This document shows, piece by piece, positions 15,163-22,385 of a DNA stretch of 22,385 nucleotides. How positions within the stretch are numbered: position 1 is the stretch's first letter; each line of letters begins with the position of its first letter. The position numbers were made by a program, and so were the translations under genes. The notes beneath the pieces were generated by a model. The model did no database searches, was not told where the DNA came from, and saw only the letters and a program-made list of their open reading frames with translations. Source of the DNA: Planctomycetota bacterium (GTDB taxonomy: Bacteria; Planctomycetota; Phycisphaerae; Sedimentisphaerales; Anaerohalosphaeraceae); assembly GCA_019456245.1 (NCBI GenBank), contig VRUF01000012.1, positions 1-22,385 of the forward strand, given 5' to 3'.

Positions 15163-15271
15163 TGTGTTTTCTGCCTTGCTGTCCAAAGTCCTCACTACGG
15201 CCTAAGTCGATACCTAAAAAGTTCAAGTGCTCTAAAGAGTGTAAACGTCAACAACAATAATGAGGTTAATA

Positions 15272-16114
15272 ATGGATTCCGAACATCGGCACGAACTTAA
15301 AACCAATGAACTGGCCCAATGGTTATCAAATCTTCCTGGTTTTCTCAAGGAAAACGGCAAAAACATCCTCGGCATTTTACTTATTGCCGCCGCTGTGTTC
15401 AGTTATTTCTACTTCAAGGCAAAGAAAACTTCGACAGTAAACATGGAGCAGGCTCAAAATACGGCTTTGATACAACAGGTAAGCCGAAACAAAGCCGAAG
15501 CCATCGATCTTGACCCGGAAACAGCTCTACTTGAAAATGCCTTCGCAACCTCTGCCAGTAAACTGCAAAGAGCAGCTGACGCTATCGAAGAGGGTGATTA
15601 TGCTGCTGCCCTGATGCTTATCAAAAAGGGTGAATCGCTAAGAGCCGAACTGCATTACAACACTTCTCAGTTGGACGAGCAGGTAATAACCGACCAAATT
15701 AAAGAAGCCTCTCAGGCTTACGAACAGGCTCTCCAGAAAGCAAAAGGCAACGCCAGCCTGACTGCAATGGCAACGTTCGGGTTAGGGCTGTGCGCCGAAG
15801 AGATTGGAGATTTCGAAAAAGCGGTGCAGATTTACAGTGATATCGCACAAAACACAGAATTCGAAGGAACCCTGTTCCCCGCTCAGGCACAGTTTAGACT
15901 CGATATTCTGGAAGATAACAAGGAAACCTTCGTATTCGTGGTAGTTCCAAAGATCGAACTGCCTGCAGGAATCGATCCTGCTTTAAAAGAAGCTATAGAC
16001 TCCGGTCAGATATACTACGAAGGAGTTGAAGATAAGGGCAAGGCACCTGTCGAAGCTGAGGGCAAAGCCGAAGCTAGCGAAAAACCTGCCGACACCAAAG
16101 AAAAAGAAGAATAG
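15272..16114 (+). CDS. TPR-like membrane-anchored protein (YfgM-like)
   Basis: 280 residues. A soluble N-terminus (MDSEHRHELKTNELAQWL) precedes a single membrane segment (about 31-49: NILGILLIAAAVFSYFYFK), then a periplasm-side helical region with TPR-like pairs (AADAIEEGDYAAALMLIKKGESL; AMATFGLGLCAEEIGDFEKAVQIYSDIAQN) and a charged Lys/Glu-rich tail. The shape and the N-terminus before the membrane segment recall the TPR_21/YfgM family, which helps secreted-protein folding at the Sec translocon in E. coli; that role here is inference. ATG 15272 is preferred to 15260 because GAGG sits 6 bases before it. rluD begins six bases after its stop, so the two are co-transcribed. Confidence 0.78.
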   Translation: MDSEHRHELKTNELAQWLSNLPGFLKENGKNILGILLIAAAVFSYFYFKAKKTSTVNMEQAQNTALIQQVSRNKAEAIDLDPETALLENAFATSASKLQRAADAIEEGDYAAALMLIKKGESLRAELHYNTSQLDEQVITDQIKEASQAYEQALQKAKGNASLTAMATFGLGLCAEEIGDFEKAVQIYSDIAQNTEFEGTLFPAQAQFRLDILEDNKETFVFVVVPKIELPAGIDPALKEAIDSGQIYYEGVEDKGKAPVEAEGKAEASEKPADTKEKEE

Positions 16115-16120
16115 CAGCAG

Positions 16121-17254
16121 ATGTCAGATATGGGTTCAAAAAAAACACAAGCCGGGACCGAAAATAATTCCGATAGCTCCCCAAATCCCGATTTGCTGGA
16201 AGTGGGAGGCGAAAATGCGGATGTTGTCTCCAGCGAAGGCACTCTGGAAACGGGGCAACACCTTGTTATAAGTGTTGGCAACAACCTGAAAAACAACCGG
16301 CTTGATAAGTATCTGCAAAGCCGTTTCAGCCAATTCAGCAGAACACATCTGCAAAAACTCATCAAAGCGCAGGGGGTGAATGTAAACGGCCATCCCGCAA
16401 AACCAAGCCATAAACTAAACGCCGGCGACAAAGTTGATCTGGTTCTGCCTGCGCGACAGATCCGCGAACTTGTTCCGGAAGACATTCCGCTGGATATCAT
16501 CTTTGAAGACGACGAAATAATTGTAGTGAATAAGCAGGCAAACCTGATAGTGCATCCTGCCAGGGGCTACAAAAGCGGAACCCTCGTAAACGCCCTTGTA
16601 TTTCATGCGGAAAAACTCTCGAGCATAAACGGTGACTATCGGCCCGGCATCGTCCATCGTCTCGACAGAAACACCACGGGGGTGATGATCGTGGCAAAAA
16701 CGGACAGCGCTCACTGGAAGCTTTCGAGGCAGTTTTCCGAACGAACTACGCAAAAGACCTACCTTGGCGTAGTGCACGGAGTTCCGCAGCTTACGGCTGA
16801 CCGAATTAACGAACCTATCGGGACAAAGCCGCACGAAAGAGAAAAGATGGCGGTTCGTCAGGACGGTAAGGAATCGGTAACATTTTATAAGGTACTCGAA
16901 GAATTCCGGGGTTACTCGCTTTTAGAACTGTCCCCGAAAACCGGCAGAACACACCAGTTAAGGGTCCACATGCGATATATCAAACATCCGATTGTCGCAG
17001 ACGACATGTACGGGGGGAAAGTAGTCTACCCATGGCAGATCGAAGACAGAGAGGCTCAGCCGGAAGATCCGCTGATGAATCGTGTAGCGTTACACGCATG
17101 GCGTCTGGAGATAAACCACCCGGTCTCAAACGAAAGATTGACCTTCGAAGCAGACCCGCCGGAAGATATACAGAACCTGATCGAAAACCTGAGAAAATTT
17201 AGATCGATTATCCCTGAGAGTGATAAGCCTTCGCGAATAAAGCCAACCGGCTAA
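16121..17254 (+). CDS. rluD: RluD-family 23S rRNA pseudouridine synthase
   Basis: 377 residues. An acidic N-terminal extension of about 50 residues precedes the S4 RNA-binding domain (about 58-108: NRLDKYLQSRFSQFSRTHLQKLI and VNVNGHPAK), then the catalytic domain with IIFEDDEIIVVNKQANLIVHPA, the signature HRLDRNTTG (179-187; catalytic Asp182), and KTGRTHQLRVHMRYIKHPI near 270-290. The family makes pseudouridine in 23S rRNA (helix 69 for RluD); RluC/RluD cannot be separated by eye. The ribosome site at 16121 is weak, but the gene follows the TPR gene by six bases, so coupling is likely. The last four bases overlap the stop of the convergent HAD gene. Confidence 0.9.
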   Translation: MSDMGSKKTQAGTENNSDSSPNPDLLEVGGENADVVSSEGTLETGQHLVISVGNNLKNNRLDKYLQSRFSQFSRTHLQKLIKAQGVNVNGHPAKPSHKLNAGDKVDLVLPARQIRELVPEDIPLDIIFEDDEIIVVNKQANLIVHPARGYKSGTLVNALVFHAEKLSSINGDYRPGIVHRLDRNTTGVMIVAKTDSAHWKLSRQFSERTTQKTYLGVVHGVPQLTADRINEPIGTKPHEREKMAVRQDGKESVTFYKVLEEFRGYSLLELSPKTGRTHQLRVHMRYIKHPIVADDMYGGKVVYPWQIEDREAQPEDPLMNRVALHAWRLEINHPVSNERLTFEADPPEDIQNLIENLRKFRSIIPESDKPSRIKPTG

Positions 17255-18105
17255 CTGCCGGCGATACCCTCGGCTGCCATTACATATTTGATAACGCTGT
17301 CCTCATGACTGTTTCCTATGACCTCCGTCGCAAGCTTCTTGATCTGGTCGCTGGCATTTGAAACCGCTACAGCCCTTGGCGACATCTTGAACATATTTAC
17401 ATCGTTTAGATTATCGCCAAAAACAACCAGATCCTTAAGTTCAAATCCGCCATAGGAAAGCAGCTCCCGGATCGCCACCGACTTGCAGGCCTTTTTGTCG
17501 TGGATAGTGAGCCAATACCACGGTGGCGAATAAGGATTCTCAAAGAAATGCATCTGTAGTTCATCGGCGAAATCGGCCATCATTTTCGTTGCCAGATTAA
17601 TAAGCTGCTGTCGCGTATTGACAACCGTAAAAGCCACAACATCATCGACAAAAACATCCTGAAGGCGTTTAACCTTACAAAGCCGCCTGTCTCCTGCCAA
17701 GCGACGGTTGTCAAAATACCATTGCATCCCGTCATTAGGCAATGTCTGGTAATAAAGCCTATCCTCGTCACCGTTGAAAGTTGAAATAAAAGGCATGCAG
17801 TTATACCCGGTGATATAACCGTAGATAGTTTCTAAAAGATCGGTCCTCATGTCATTTATAACCAGGTGCTTACCTGTGGCAAAATCGGAGATAAAGGCTC
17901 CGTTGATTTCTATGACGGGAAGACGAAAAGGTATGCCGTGCAAAAGCTGCTGCAAAGAGGGGATACTCCTGGCACTGGCTACGGTGAAATTAACGCCGGC
18001 ATTTAATAACCTGATCAGATTTTCCCTGGTGTAAACGGATATTTCGCCATCATCCATAAGCAAAGTACCGTCAAGATCGGAAACATAAATAATATTATCA
18101 CCCAT
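17251..18105 (-). CDS. HAD-superfamily Cof-type phosphatase
   Basis: 284 residues, cytoplasmic. Motif I DLDGTL (10-15; nucleophile Asp10), motif II VASAR, motif III Lys in DKKACKSVAI, and motif IV GDNLND (230-235), with a C2-type cap in between (FISTFNGDEDRLYYQT and onward) as in Cof/YidA sugar-phosphate phosphatases. One departure is that motif II reads ASAR where most members have ATGR, and motif III lacks the usual KGxAL. ATG 18105 is preferred over the TTG at 18114: GGA lies 9 bases before the ATG but would abut the TTG. It starts 17 bases after the ktrA stop, as third gene of the ktrB-ktrA operon. The substrate is unknown, and a link with potassium uptake is not evident. Confidence 0.85.
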   Translation of the reverse strand: MGDNIIYVSDLDGTLLMDDGEISVYTRENLIRLLNAGVNFTVASARSIPSLQQLLHGIPFRLPVIEINGAFISDFATGKHLVINDMRTDLLETIYGYITGYNCMPFISTFNGDEDRLYYQTLPNDGMQWYFDNRRLAGDRRLCKVKRLQDVFVDDVVAFTVVNTRQQLINLATKMMADFADELQMHFFENPYSPPWYWLTIHDKKACKSVAIRELLSYGGFELKDLVVFGDNLNDVNMFKMSPRAVAVSNASDQIKKLATEVIGNSHEDSVIKYVMAAEGIAGS

Positions 18106-18122
18106 AAAAATCAATCCAGAAA

Positions 18123-18821
18123 CTAACGACCAAATTGCTCCTGAGGCAGCCTTGCAAGATCCTTGTCGGAACCGGCTACCATTAGAATGTCGCCGGCATT
18201 TATTATCGTGCTTGGCAGCGGGACATTGATTATCTCGGCCTTCTTGTCCCGTTTCTCCTGGCCCTCGGTCATTCTTCGTATCGCTACAAGATTAACCTTA
18301 TATTTCTGTCTAAGCTCGAGCTCCATCACCGTCTTACCGTCAAATACGGCTGGCGTTTCCAGGGACGCCAGGCTGTAACCGGGGGCAAAATCGATTTTAT
18401 CGCCGATATGAGGCGCTATAAGCCTATAGGCCCATCGATGTGCTGTCTCGATTTCAGGATAAATTATCTCAGTAGCGCCGACTGCAAGAAATACCTGTCC
18501 CGATGTAATACTCTGGGCTCTGGCATAAATTTTTTTGACGCCTATGGTTTTCAAGTTTACCACGGTCATTATCGCAGACTCAAAAGTACGCCCCCCCTGC
18601 CCCATCCCTACGATCGCGGCATCAACCTTGTCAACACCTTGCGACCTGAGCGCCTCTTCGTCAGTACTGTCAAGACGAACCGCCTGCGCAACATGATCCA
18701 TGATCTCATCGACCACCTTTCGATCTCGATCGATAGCAATCACCTCCGCCCCGCTCATTGACAGCGCTATCGCAAGCTTATTACCAAACCGACCTAATCC
18801 TATTACAACAAAACGATTCAT
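18123..18821 (-). CDS. ktrA: KtrA/TrkA-type potassium channel regulatory subunit
   Basis: 232 residues, peripheral membrane protein. RCK/TrkA-N domain with the nucleotide-binding motif GLGRFG (8-13) and Asp31 at the end of the second strand (IAIDRD), then IVGMGQ, then a TrkA-C domain (about 150-232: LASLETPAVFDGKTVMELELRQKYKVNLVAIRR and TIINAGDILMVAGSDKDLARL). The family gates the KtrB channel in response to ATP/ADP or NAD(H). Size and single RCK unit match KtrA rather than the double-length E. coli TrkA. GGGG lies 8 bases before the ATG. The gene follows ktrB by 26 bases, as expected for the partner subunits. Confidence 0.93.
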   Translation of the reverse strand: MNRFVVIGLGRFGNKLAIALSMSGAEVIAIDRDRKVVDEIMDHVAQAVRLDSTDEEALRSQGVDKVDAAIVGMGQGGRTFESAIMTVVNLKTIGVKKIYARAQSITSGQVFLAVGATEIIYPEIETAHRWAYRLIAPHIGDKIDFAPGYSLASLETPAVFDGKTVMELELRQKYKVNLVAIRRMTEGQEKRDKKAEIINVPLPSTIINAGDILMVAGSDKDLARLPQEQFGR

Positions 18822-18847
18822 TAGATTATCCCCTGAATAAAAATTCC

Positions 18848-20629
18848 TTAGCCGACAATTATCGGTTCATCCGGATAGCTATATCTGGCAGGTTTAAGGT
18901 TAAAAGTCATCGCCGCCAGCAGCGTCAGCGGACCTAGCCTGCCGATCAACATCGTAGCAATGATAATAAGCTTACCGGCCGTTGTCAAATTTTCCGTTAA
19001 ACCGCAGCTCAAACCCACAGTACCCAGCGCAGATACCGTCTCAAACATTATATCGTCCATCGCAAACCCGCTGCTGCGTTCTGTTATCGATAACACAAAT
19101 GAGACCGACAAAAATACTACCCCAAAAAGCAGTGTTACGGTTATGGCTCTGCCGACAACTGCCAACCGGATAGACCGACCGAAGGCCTCGACCTCACTTC
19201 GCTTTCGAAACGTGGCATAGGTAACCATCACTAAAACAGCAAGCGTCACGGTTTTTATCCCACCGGCAGTGGATCCCGGAGAACCTCCGATAAACATCAG
19301 GATCATTAAAACCACCTTTGAGGCCGAAGACATAGACGAAATATCAACCGTATTAAAACCGGCAGTCCTCGCTGTCACTGATTGAAACAATGCGTCAGAA
19401 ACCCGAGCGCCGCAACTTTTGTGTGTAATGTTCTGGCCGCAATTATTCTCCAGCACCAGGATTAATAACATGCCCGACAAAATCAGTACCAGGCTTGTAA
19501 TGAGTACGAGTTTTGTTTGCAAACTAAGGCGTTTGCGTGTTCTGGGCTGAAATACTTCGGCAGGGCGAATCAAACGTCTGAAAATCCTGCAAAAGAAATC
19601 GAACGAAACGCCTGCGATATCATAAAGTACGCCAAAGCCCACCCCGCCCAGTATGATCAGCACGCCTATCACCCAATAAACCTGCCACAAGCCGCTATAG
19701 CCGATCAAACTGTTGTCGAGAAGGCTGAAACCGGCATTGCAAAAGGCGCTTATAGAATGAAATATGCTGAAAAACCACTTTTGGGGAACACTCTCGCATA
19801 TACCGGACCACATACCGGACAAAAGGAACGCGCCTAAAACCTCAAGTGAAATAGTAACAACAAAAATAAACGCGATTATATTGCCGATTCGACCAAGCGT
19901 CCGCGCACTAAGCAGGTCCTGCATTGCGACAGATTCCCGAACACTGAGCGCCTGGCCGAGAAGCAAGGCCAGAACCGCTCCGAAGATTACGATGCCAAGA
20001 CCGCCAAGCTGGATAAGTGAAAGGATAACTACCTGGCCCATCATTGAAAAATGGCTGCCTGTATCCTGGACAACAAGCCCTGTCACACATGTCGCACTCG
20101 TGGCAGTAAACAAGGCATCGACAAAACTGGTCCGGTCCGAATTGTAGGAGCGGGGCAAAGTAAGCAGGCCGGCGCCTACAATAATAAGAACCAGGAATAT
20201 CCCTATCAGCGATTTAGTCGGATTCTTTCCCGATGCTGCAACCCTGACACAACCTTTGCATGCCTTCCAGACAACCTGTACAATAAGATATAAACCAAGC
20301 GAAAGCATCCTCGCCGGCGCGGGATTTTCGACCGCAAACCACACCCCGGCACCAAGTACGCCCACTGTCAACATCGAAAGAAGCGGAATCTCAAACCAGT
20401 TCGCATAAAAAAACTCGCGTTTCGATACCGTGTTAAGGTAACGGCAAGTTTTTTCGCCGACAAATACCAAAAAGCAAATAATCTGTATGATATGAAGCGC
20501 ACGCTCGGGAAATAACGGGTTAAGAAAACCGTAAAGCGAAACAAACGTGCTCACCACGATCATTGCCGTAACGAGGTTGACAGTCAGCAGGCACCGCTCT
20601 AAAAACACATTTTTATACGCTATTTTCAT
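18848..20629 (-). CDS. ktrB: KtrB/TrkH-family potassium uptake channel
   Basis: 593 residues, integral membrane protein forming the K+ (or Na+-linked K+) uptake channel. All four pore loops are seen: TSATCVTGL (filter Gly184), SISAFCNAGFS (Gly300), TARTAGFNT (Gly424) and SALGTVGLSCGLT (Gly539). The gating loop MFIGGSPGSTAGGIKT (445-460) is conserved. The first about 130 residues contain three or four extra membrane segments before the family core (LIGIFLVLIIVGAGLLTLP), so the protein is longer than Bacillus KtrB (about 450). The ATG at 20629 has only a weak ribosome site. A TATAAT on the minus strand lies about 30 bases upstream. First gene of the ktrB-ktrA-HAD operon. Confidence 0.92.
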   Translation of the reverse strand: MKIAYKNVFLERCLLTVNLVTAMIVVSTFVSLYGFLNPLFPERALHIIQIICFLVFVGEKTCRYLNTVSKREFFYANWFEIPLLSMLTVGVLGAGVWFAVENPAPARMLSLGLYLIVQVVWKACKGCVRVAASGKNPTKSLIGIFLVLIIVGAGLLTLPRSYNSDRTSFVDALFTATSATCVTGLVVQDTGSHFSMMGQVVILSLIQLGGLGIVIFGAVLALLLGQALSVRESVAMQDLLSARTLGRIGNIIAFIFVVTISLEVLGAFLLSGMWSGICESVPQKWFFSIFHSISAFCNAGFSLLDNSLIGYSGLWQVYWVIGVLIILGGVGFGVLYDIAGVSFDFFCRIFRRLIRPAEVFQPRTRKRLSLQTKLVLITSLVLILSGMLLILVLENNCGQNITHKSCGARVSDALFQSVTARTAGFNTVDISSMSSASKVVLMILMFIGGSPGSTAGGIKTVTLAVLVMVTYATFRKRSEVEAFGRSIRLAVVGRAITVTLLFGVVFLSVSFVLSITERSSGFAMDDIMFETVSALGTVGLSCGLTENLTTAGKLIIIATMLIGRLGPLTLLAAMTFNLKPARYSYPDEPIIVG

Positions 20630-20656
20630 AAAAACTCAGGTTCCAATACCTTATGC

Positions 20657-20662
20657 ATTATA
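20657..20662 (-). promoter_or_regulatory. Possible -10 box of ktrB
   Basis: Perfect TATAAT on the minus strand, 28 bases before the ktrB ATG. The -35 is poor at 16-18 spacing (TTTAAC only at 15). It lies back to back with the plus-strand promoter at 20669-20696. Confidence 0.4.
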
Positions 20663-20668
20663 AAAGCT

Positions 20669-20696
20669 TTGAACTTCGTTAAACGTTCCGTATAAT
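20669..20696 (+). promoter_or_regulatory. Sigma70-type promoter of the propeller gene
   Basis: TTGAAC (20669-20674), 16-base spacer, TATAAT (20691-20696). A second TATAAT follows at 20702-20707. The leader before the ATG at 20774 would be about 70 bases. Confidence 0.65.
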
Positions 20697-20773
20697 CAGC
20701 ATATAATGAAAAACGCCGGACTGCACGAAAAAATATCGATAATACTCATAACCACCTATTTAAAGGATGCATT

Positions 20774-22385
20774 ATGATAAACAATCGCAACTGTAAATCT
20801 GCATATTATGCCATAATCGCGATTTTAGCCGTCACAATCTCTTCCCATGCGGTAAACAGCATCACAACCCGCCAAAAAACCGCCGCGGACTTCCTCAAAG
20901 GTGAAACCGAAAATACCGTAATAGACTCCGCCGGAACGATAAAACTGGCTCGCCAGTCAGAAACTGTCGAGCTGAAAGACCTTCTCGACGATTCCTGGGT
21001 GATAAACGCAATTGTGACCGCCAAAGACGGCACGATTTACCTCGGGACCAGCCCAAATGGCAATATCATCAAAATCAAAAAGGGCGAAGCAAAAAATATT
21101 TACCCGGAGCAACCCAAAGAACCTGTTCCGTCTGTGGCGGATCCCAATGACCCAAACTCGGTCGCAGAGGATACTTTCAGAAACGAACATATCTTCGCCA
21201 TGGCCCTGGACTCTAAAAAACGCCTCCTTGCTGGTGTAAGCGGCAGTGAATGCAAACTCCTCCGTTTGGAAAGAGGCAAATTCAAAACCGTATTTGAGCC
21301 CGAAGAAGCAAACTACATCCTCGACATCACGCTCGACAAAGCCGGGAACATCTACCTCGCCACCGGCCCAAACGGCCTAATATACCGTCTAAGCCCCTCC
21401 GGGCAAAAACCTAACATCGTATACGACGCACAGGACAACAACATCCTTGCACTGGCCATCGACAAAAACGGCTTCATTTACGCCGGCTCGGATGAACGCG
21501 GACTGATTTACAAAATACACCCCTTCGACCAGACGGCTTCGGTCCTGTACGACAGCAAACAAAACGAAATCACGGACCTGATCTTCGATGATCATGGCAA
21601 TCTCTATGCCACCGCAACCAGCGCAGAATCCGTTTCAAGCCAAACCCGCGCAGCCGGTGTCGCAACCCCATCCAAACCAGGCCGACCCGACACTGAATCC
21701 GGCAGCGAAGAAACTGCCCAAACCGAACTTAAGCCCGCAAACACCGATAACACAGGCAAAGACTCAAAGTCCACTCCGATCCAACAGCCCCAACGCGGAG
21801 CATCGTCAAAATCGGCGGGACATATATACAAAATCACATCCGAAGGTTTTGTGACGGATATCTTTGACGACATGGCTGTATTCTTCACTATCGTATGGGA
21901 AAAGAACGACCTGATTCTCGGTACTGGAAACAACGCACAACTGTTTGCGATTGACCCGAAAACCGAAAAGAAAACACTCGCATTCGAAGATGATGAGGCC
22001 GCGCAGATTACCGCTTTGGCAAAAGCAGGCGAAAGCCTTTACGTCGGTACCGCAAACCCGGCAAAACTGATCATCCTGGCAAAAACACTGGCCGAAGAAG
22101 GAATTTTCACTTCCTCTCTCGTCGATGCAACTCAACCGGCTCGCTGGGGAAAACTCCAGATAGACGCCGATATTCCCGAGACTTGCCGAATACTTTTGGC
22201 GGCTAGGAGCGGAAATGTAGACGACCCCAACGATCCGACATTCTCTGAGTGGACAAAGGATAAGCCCGTAACTGAGGCGATGCAACTGGAATGTCCCGTC
22301 GGAAGATTCTGTCAGTACAGGCTCACAATGACAACTACGGATCCGGCGAAAACACCCGTAGTCCGCCAGGTCGCGATCCCCCACG
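20774..22385 (+). CDS. Exported beta-propeller protein, C-terminus beyond the window
   Basis: Open from the ATG at 20774 to the right edge, 537 codons without a stop; AAGGA lies 6 bases upstream. The N-terminal Sec signal is SAYYAIIAILAVTISSHA. Propeller-type blades follow: DGTIYLGTSPNGNIIKI, AGNIYLATGPNGLIYRL, NGFIYAGSDERGLIYKI, HGNLYATAT, then GHIYKIT, DLILGTGNNAQLFAI and SLYVGTANPAKLII. One blade is split by a low-complexity insert (about residues 280-348, rich in Pro, Ser, Thr, Lys and Glu). The visible end (RILLAARSGNVDDPNDPTFSEW, then FCQYRLTMTTTD) looks like a beta-sandwich or carbohydrate-binding-type domain after the propeller. Such exported propellers are frequent in planctomycetes; the ligand is unknown. 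Transcribed divergently from ktrB. Confidence 0.82.
   Translation, partial: MINNRNCKSAYYAIIAILAVTISSHAVNSITTRQKTAADFLKGETENTVIDSAGTIKLARQSETVELKDLLDDSWVINAIVTAKDGTIYLGTSPNGNIIKIKKGEAKNIYPEQPKEPVPSVADPNDPNSVAEDTFRNEHIFAMALDSKKRLLAGVSGSECKLLRLERGKFKTVFEPEEANYILDITLDKAGNIYLATGPNGLIYRLSPSGQKPNIVYDAQDNNILALAIDKNGFIYAGSDERGLIYKIHPFDQTASVLYDSKQNEITDLIFDDHGNLYATATSAESVSSQTRAAGVATPSKPGRPDTESGSEETAQTELKPANTDNTGKDSKSTPIQQPQRGASSKSAGHIYKITSEGFVTDIFDDMAVFFTIVWEKNDLILGTGNNAQLFAIDPKTEKKTLAFEDDEAAQITALAKAGESLYVGTANPAKLIILAKTLAEEGIFTSSLVDATQPARWGKLQIDADIPETCRILLAARSGNVDDPNDPTFSEWTKDKPVTEAMQLECPVGRFCQYRLTMTTTDPAKTPVVRQVAIPH

Larger units (their letters stand above)
14837..15271. other. 435-base divergent intergenic region
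   Basis: Lies between the S55-like gene (minus) and the TPR gene (plus). It holds a TTTCGGC...GCCGAAA dyad (14864-14870 and 14889-14895) just before the S55 ribosome site, a plus-strand promoter (15010-15038), and a perfect hairpin GGCTTAG-AACAA-CTAAGCC (15144-15162) in the roughly 225-base leader of the TPR gene. The open frames here (15032-15226 minus, 15054-15260 plus) lack ribosome sites and recognisable products, so they are not called. Confidence 0.5.

Noticed and set aside
15032..15226. 64-codon minus-strand frame in the divergent gap
   Set aside because: No ribosome site and no family resemblance; it covers the leader hairpin and looks like non-coding sequence.

Overview
The window looks like a chromosomal segment from a planctomycete, most likely of the Phycisphaerae (Sedimentisphaerales-like). 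This is inferred from gene families only: an S55-type exported peptidase, a DUF1080 lipoprotein, many small exported proteins, a TPR membrane protein next to an RluD-type pseudouridine synthase, and a TrkH/KtrB with a long N-terminal extension. There are no rRNA or tRNA genes, no CRISPR array and no transposase or integrase. The gene set suggests a heterotroph that handles sugars or sugar derivatives.

Left part (1-6464, all on the minus strand, so read from right to left): an apparent operon of an SMP-30-like lipoprotein, an SDR oxidoreductase, a deoxyribose-phosphate-aldolase-like enzyme, a zinc alcohol dehydrogenase, a second SDR, a second SMP-30-like lipoprotein and a nucleoside/H+-symporter-family MFS permease cut by the window edge. 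Spacings are mostly under 40 bases. The layout (transporter, three dehydrogenases, class I aldolase, two exported propellers) suggests an oxidative route for a sugar, polyol or nucleoside-derived compound; the substrate is unknown.

Middle part (6465-12990): a patchwork. A small lipoprotein (6606-7022) ends in an 80-residue module that recurs at the end of a 519-residue exported thioredoxin-like protein (11336-12895). Between them lie a 12-haem cytochrome gene broken by one in-frame TAA, a DUF1080 lipoprotein and an intact divergent thyA. Two relics of the 3' end of thyA (7226-7304 and 9482-9594) flank the cytochrome region in the same orientation as the intact gene, and every codon change in them is synonymous. 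This is the most unusual structure in the window.

Right part (12962-22385): an S55-like peptidase with its own terminator; a 435-base divergent gap with a good plus-strand promoter and a long, possibly structured leader; a TPR membrane protein and RluD-type pseudouridine synthase (plus strand); a convergent ktrB-ktrA-HAD phosphatase operon (minus strand) whose end overlaps that of rluD; and, from back-to-back promoters, an exported beta-propeller protein running off the right edge.

All functional calls are by reading motifs; no database search was possible.
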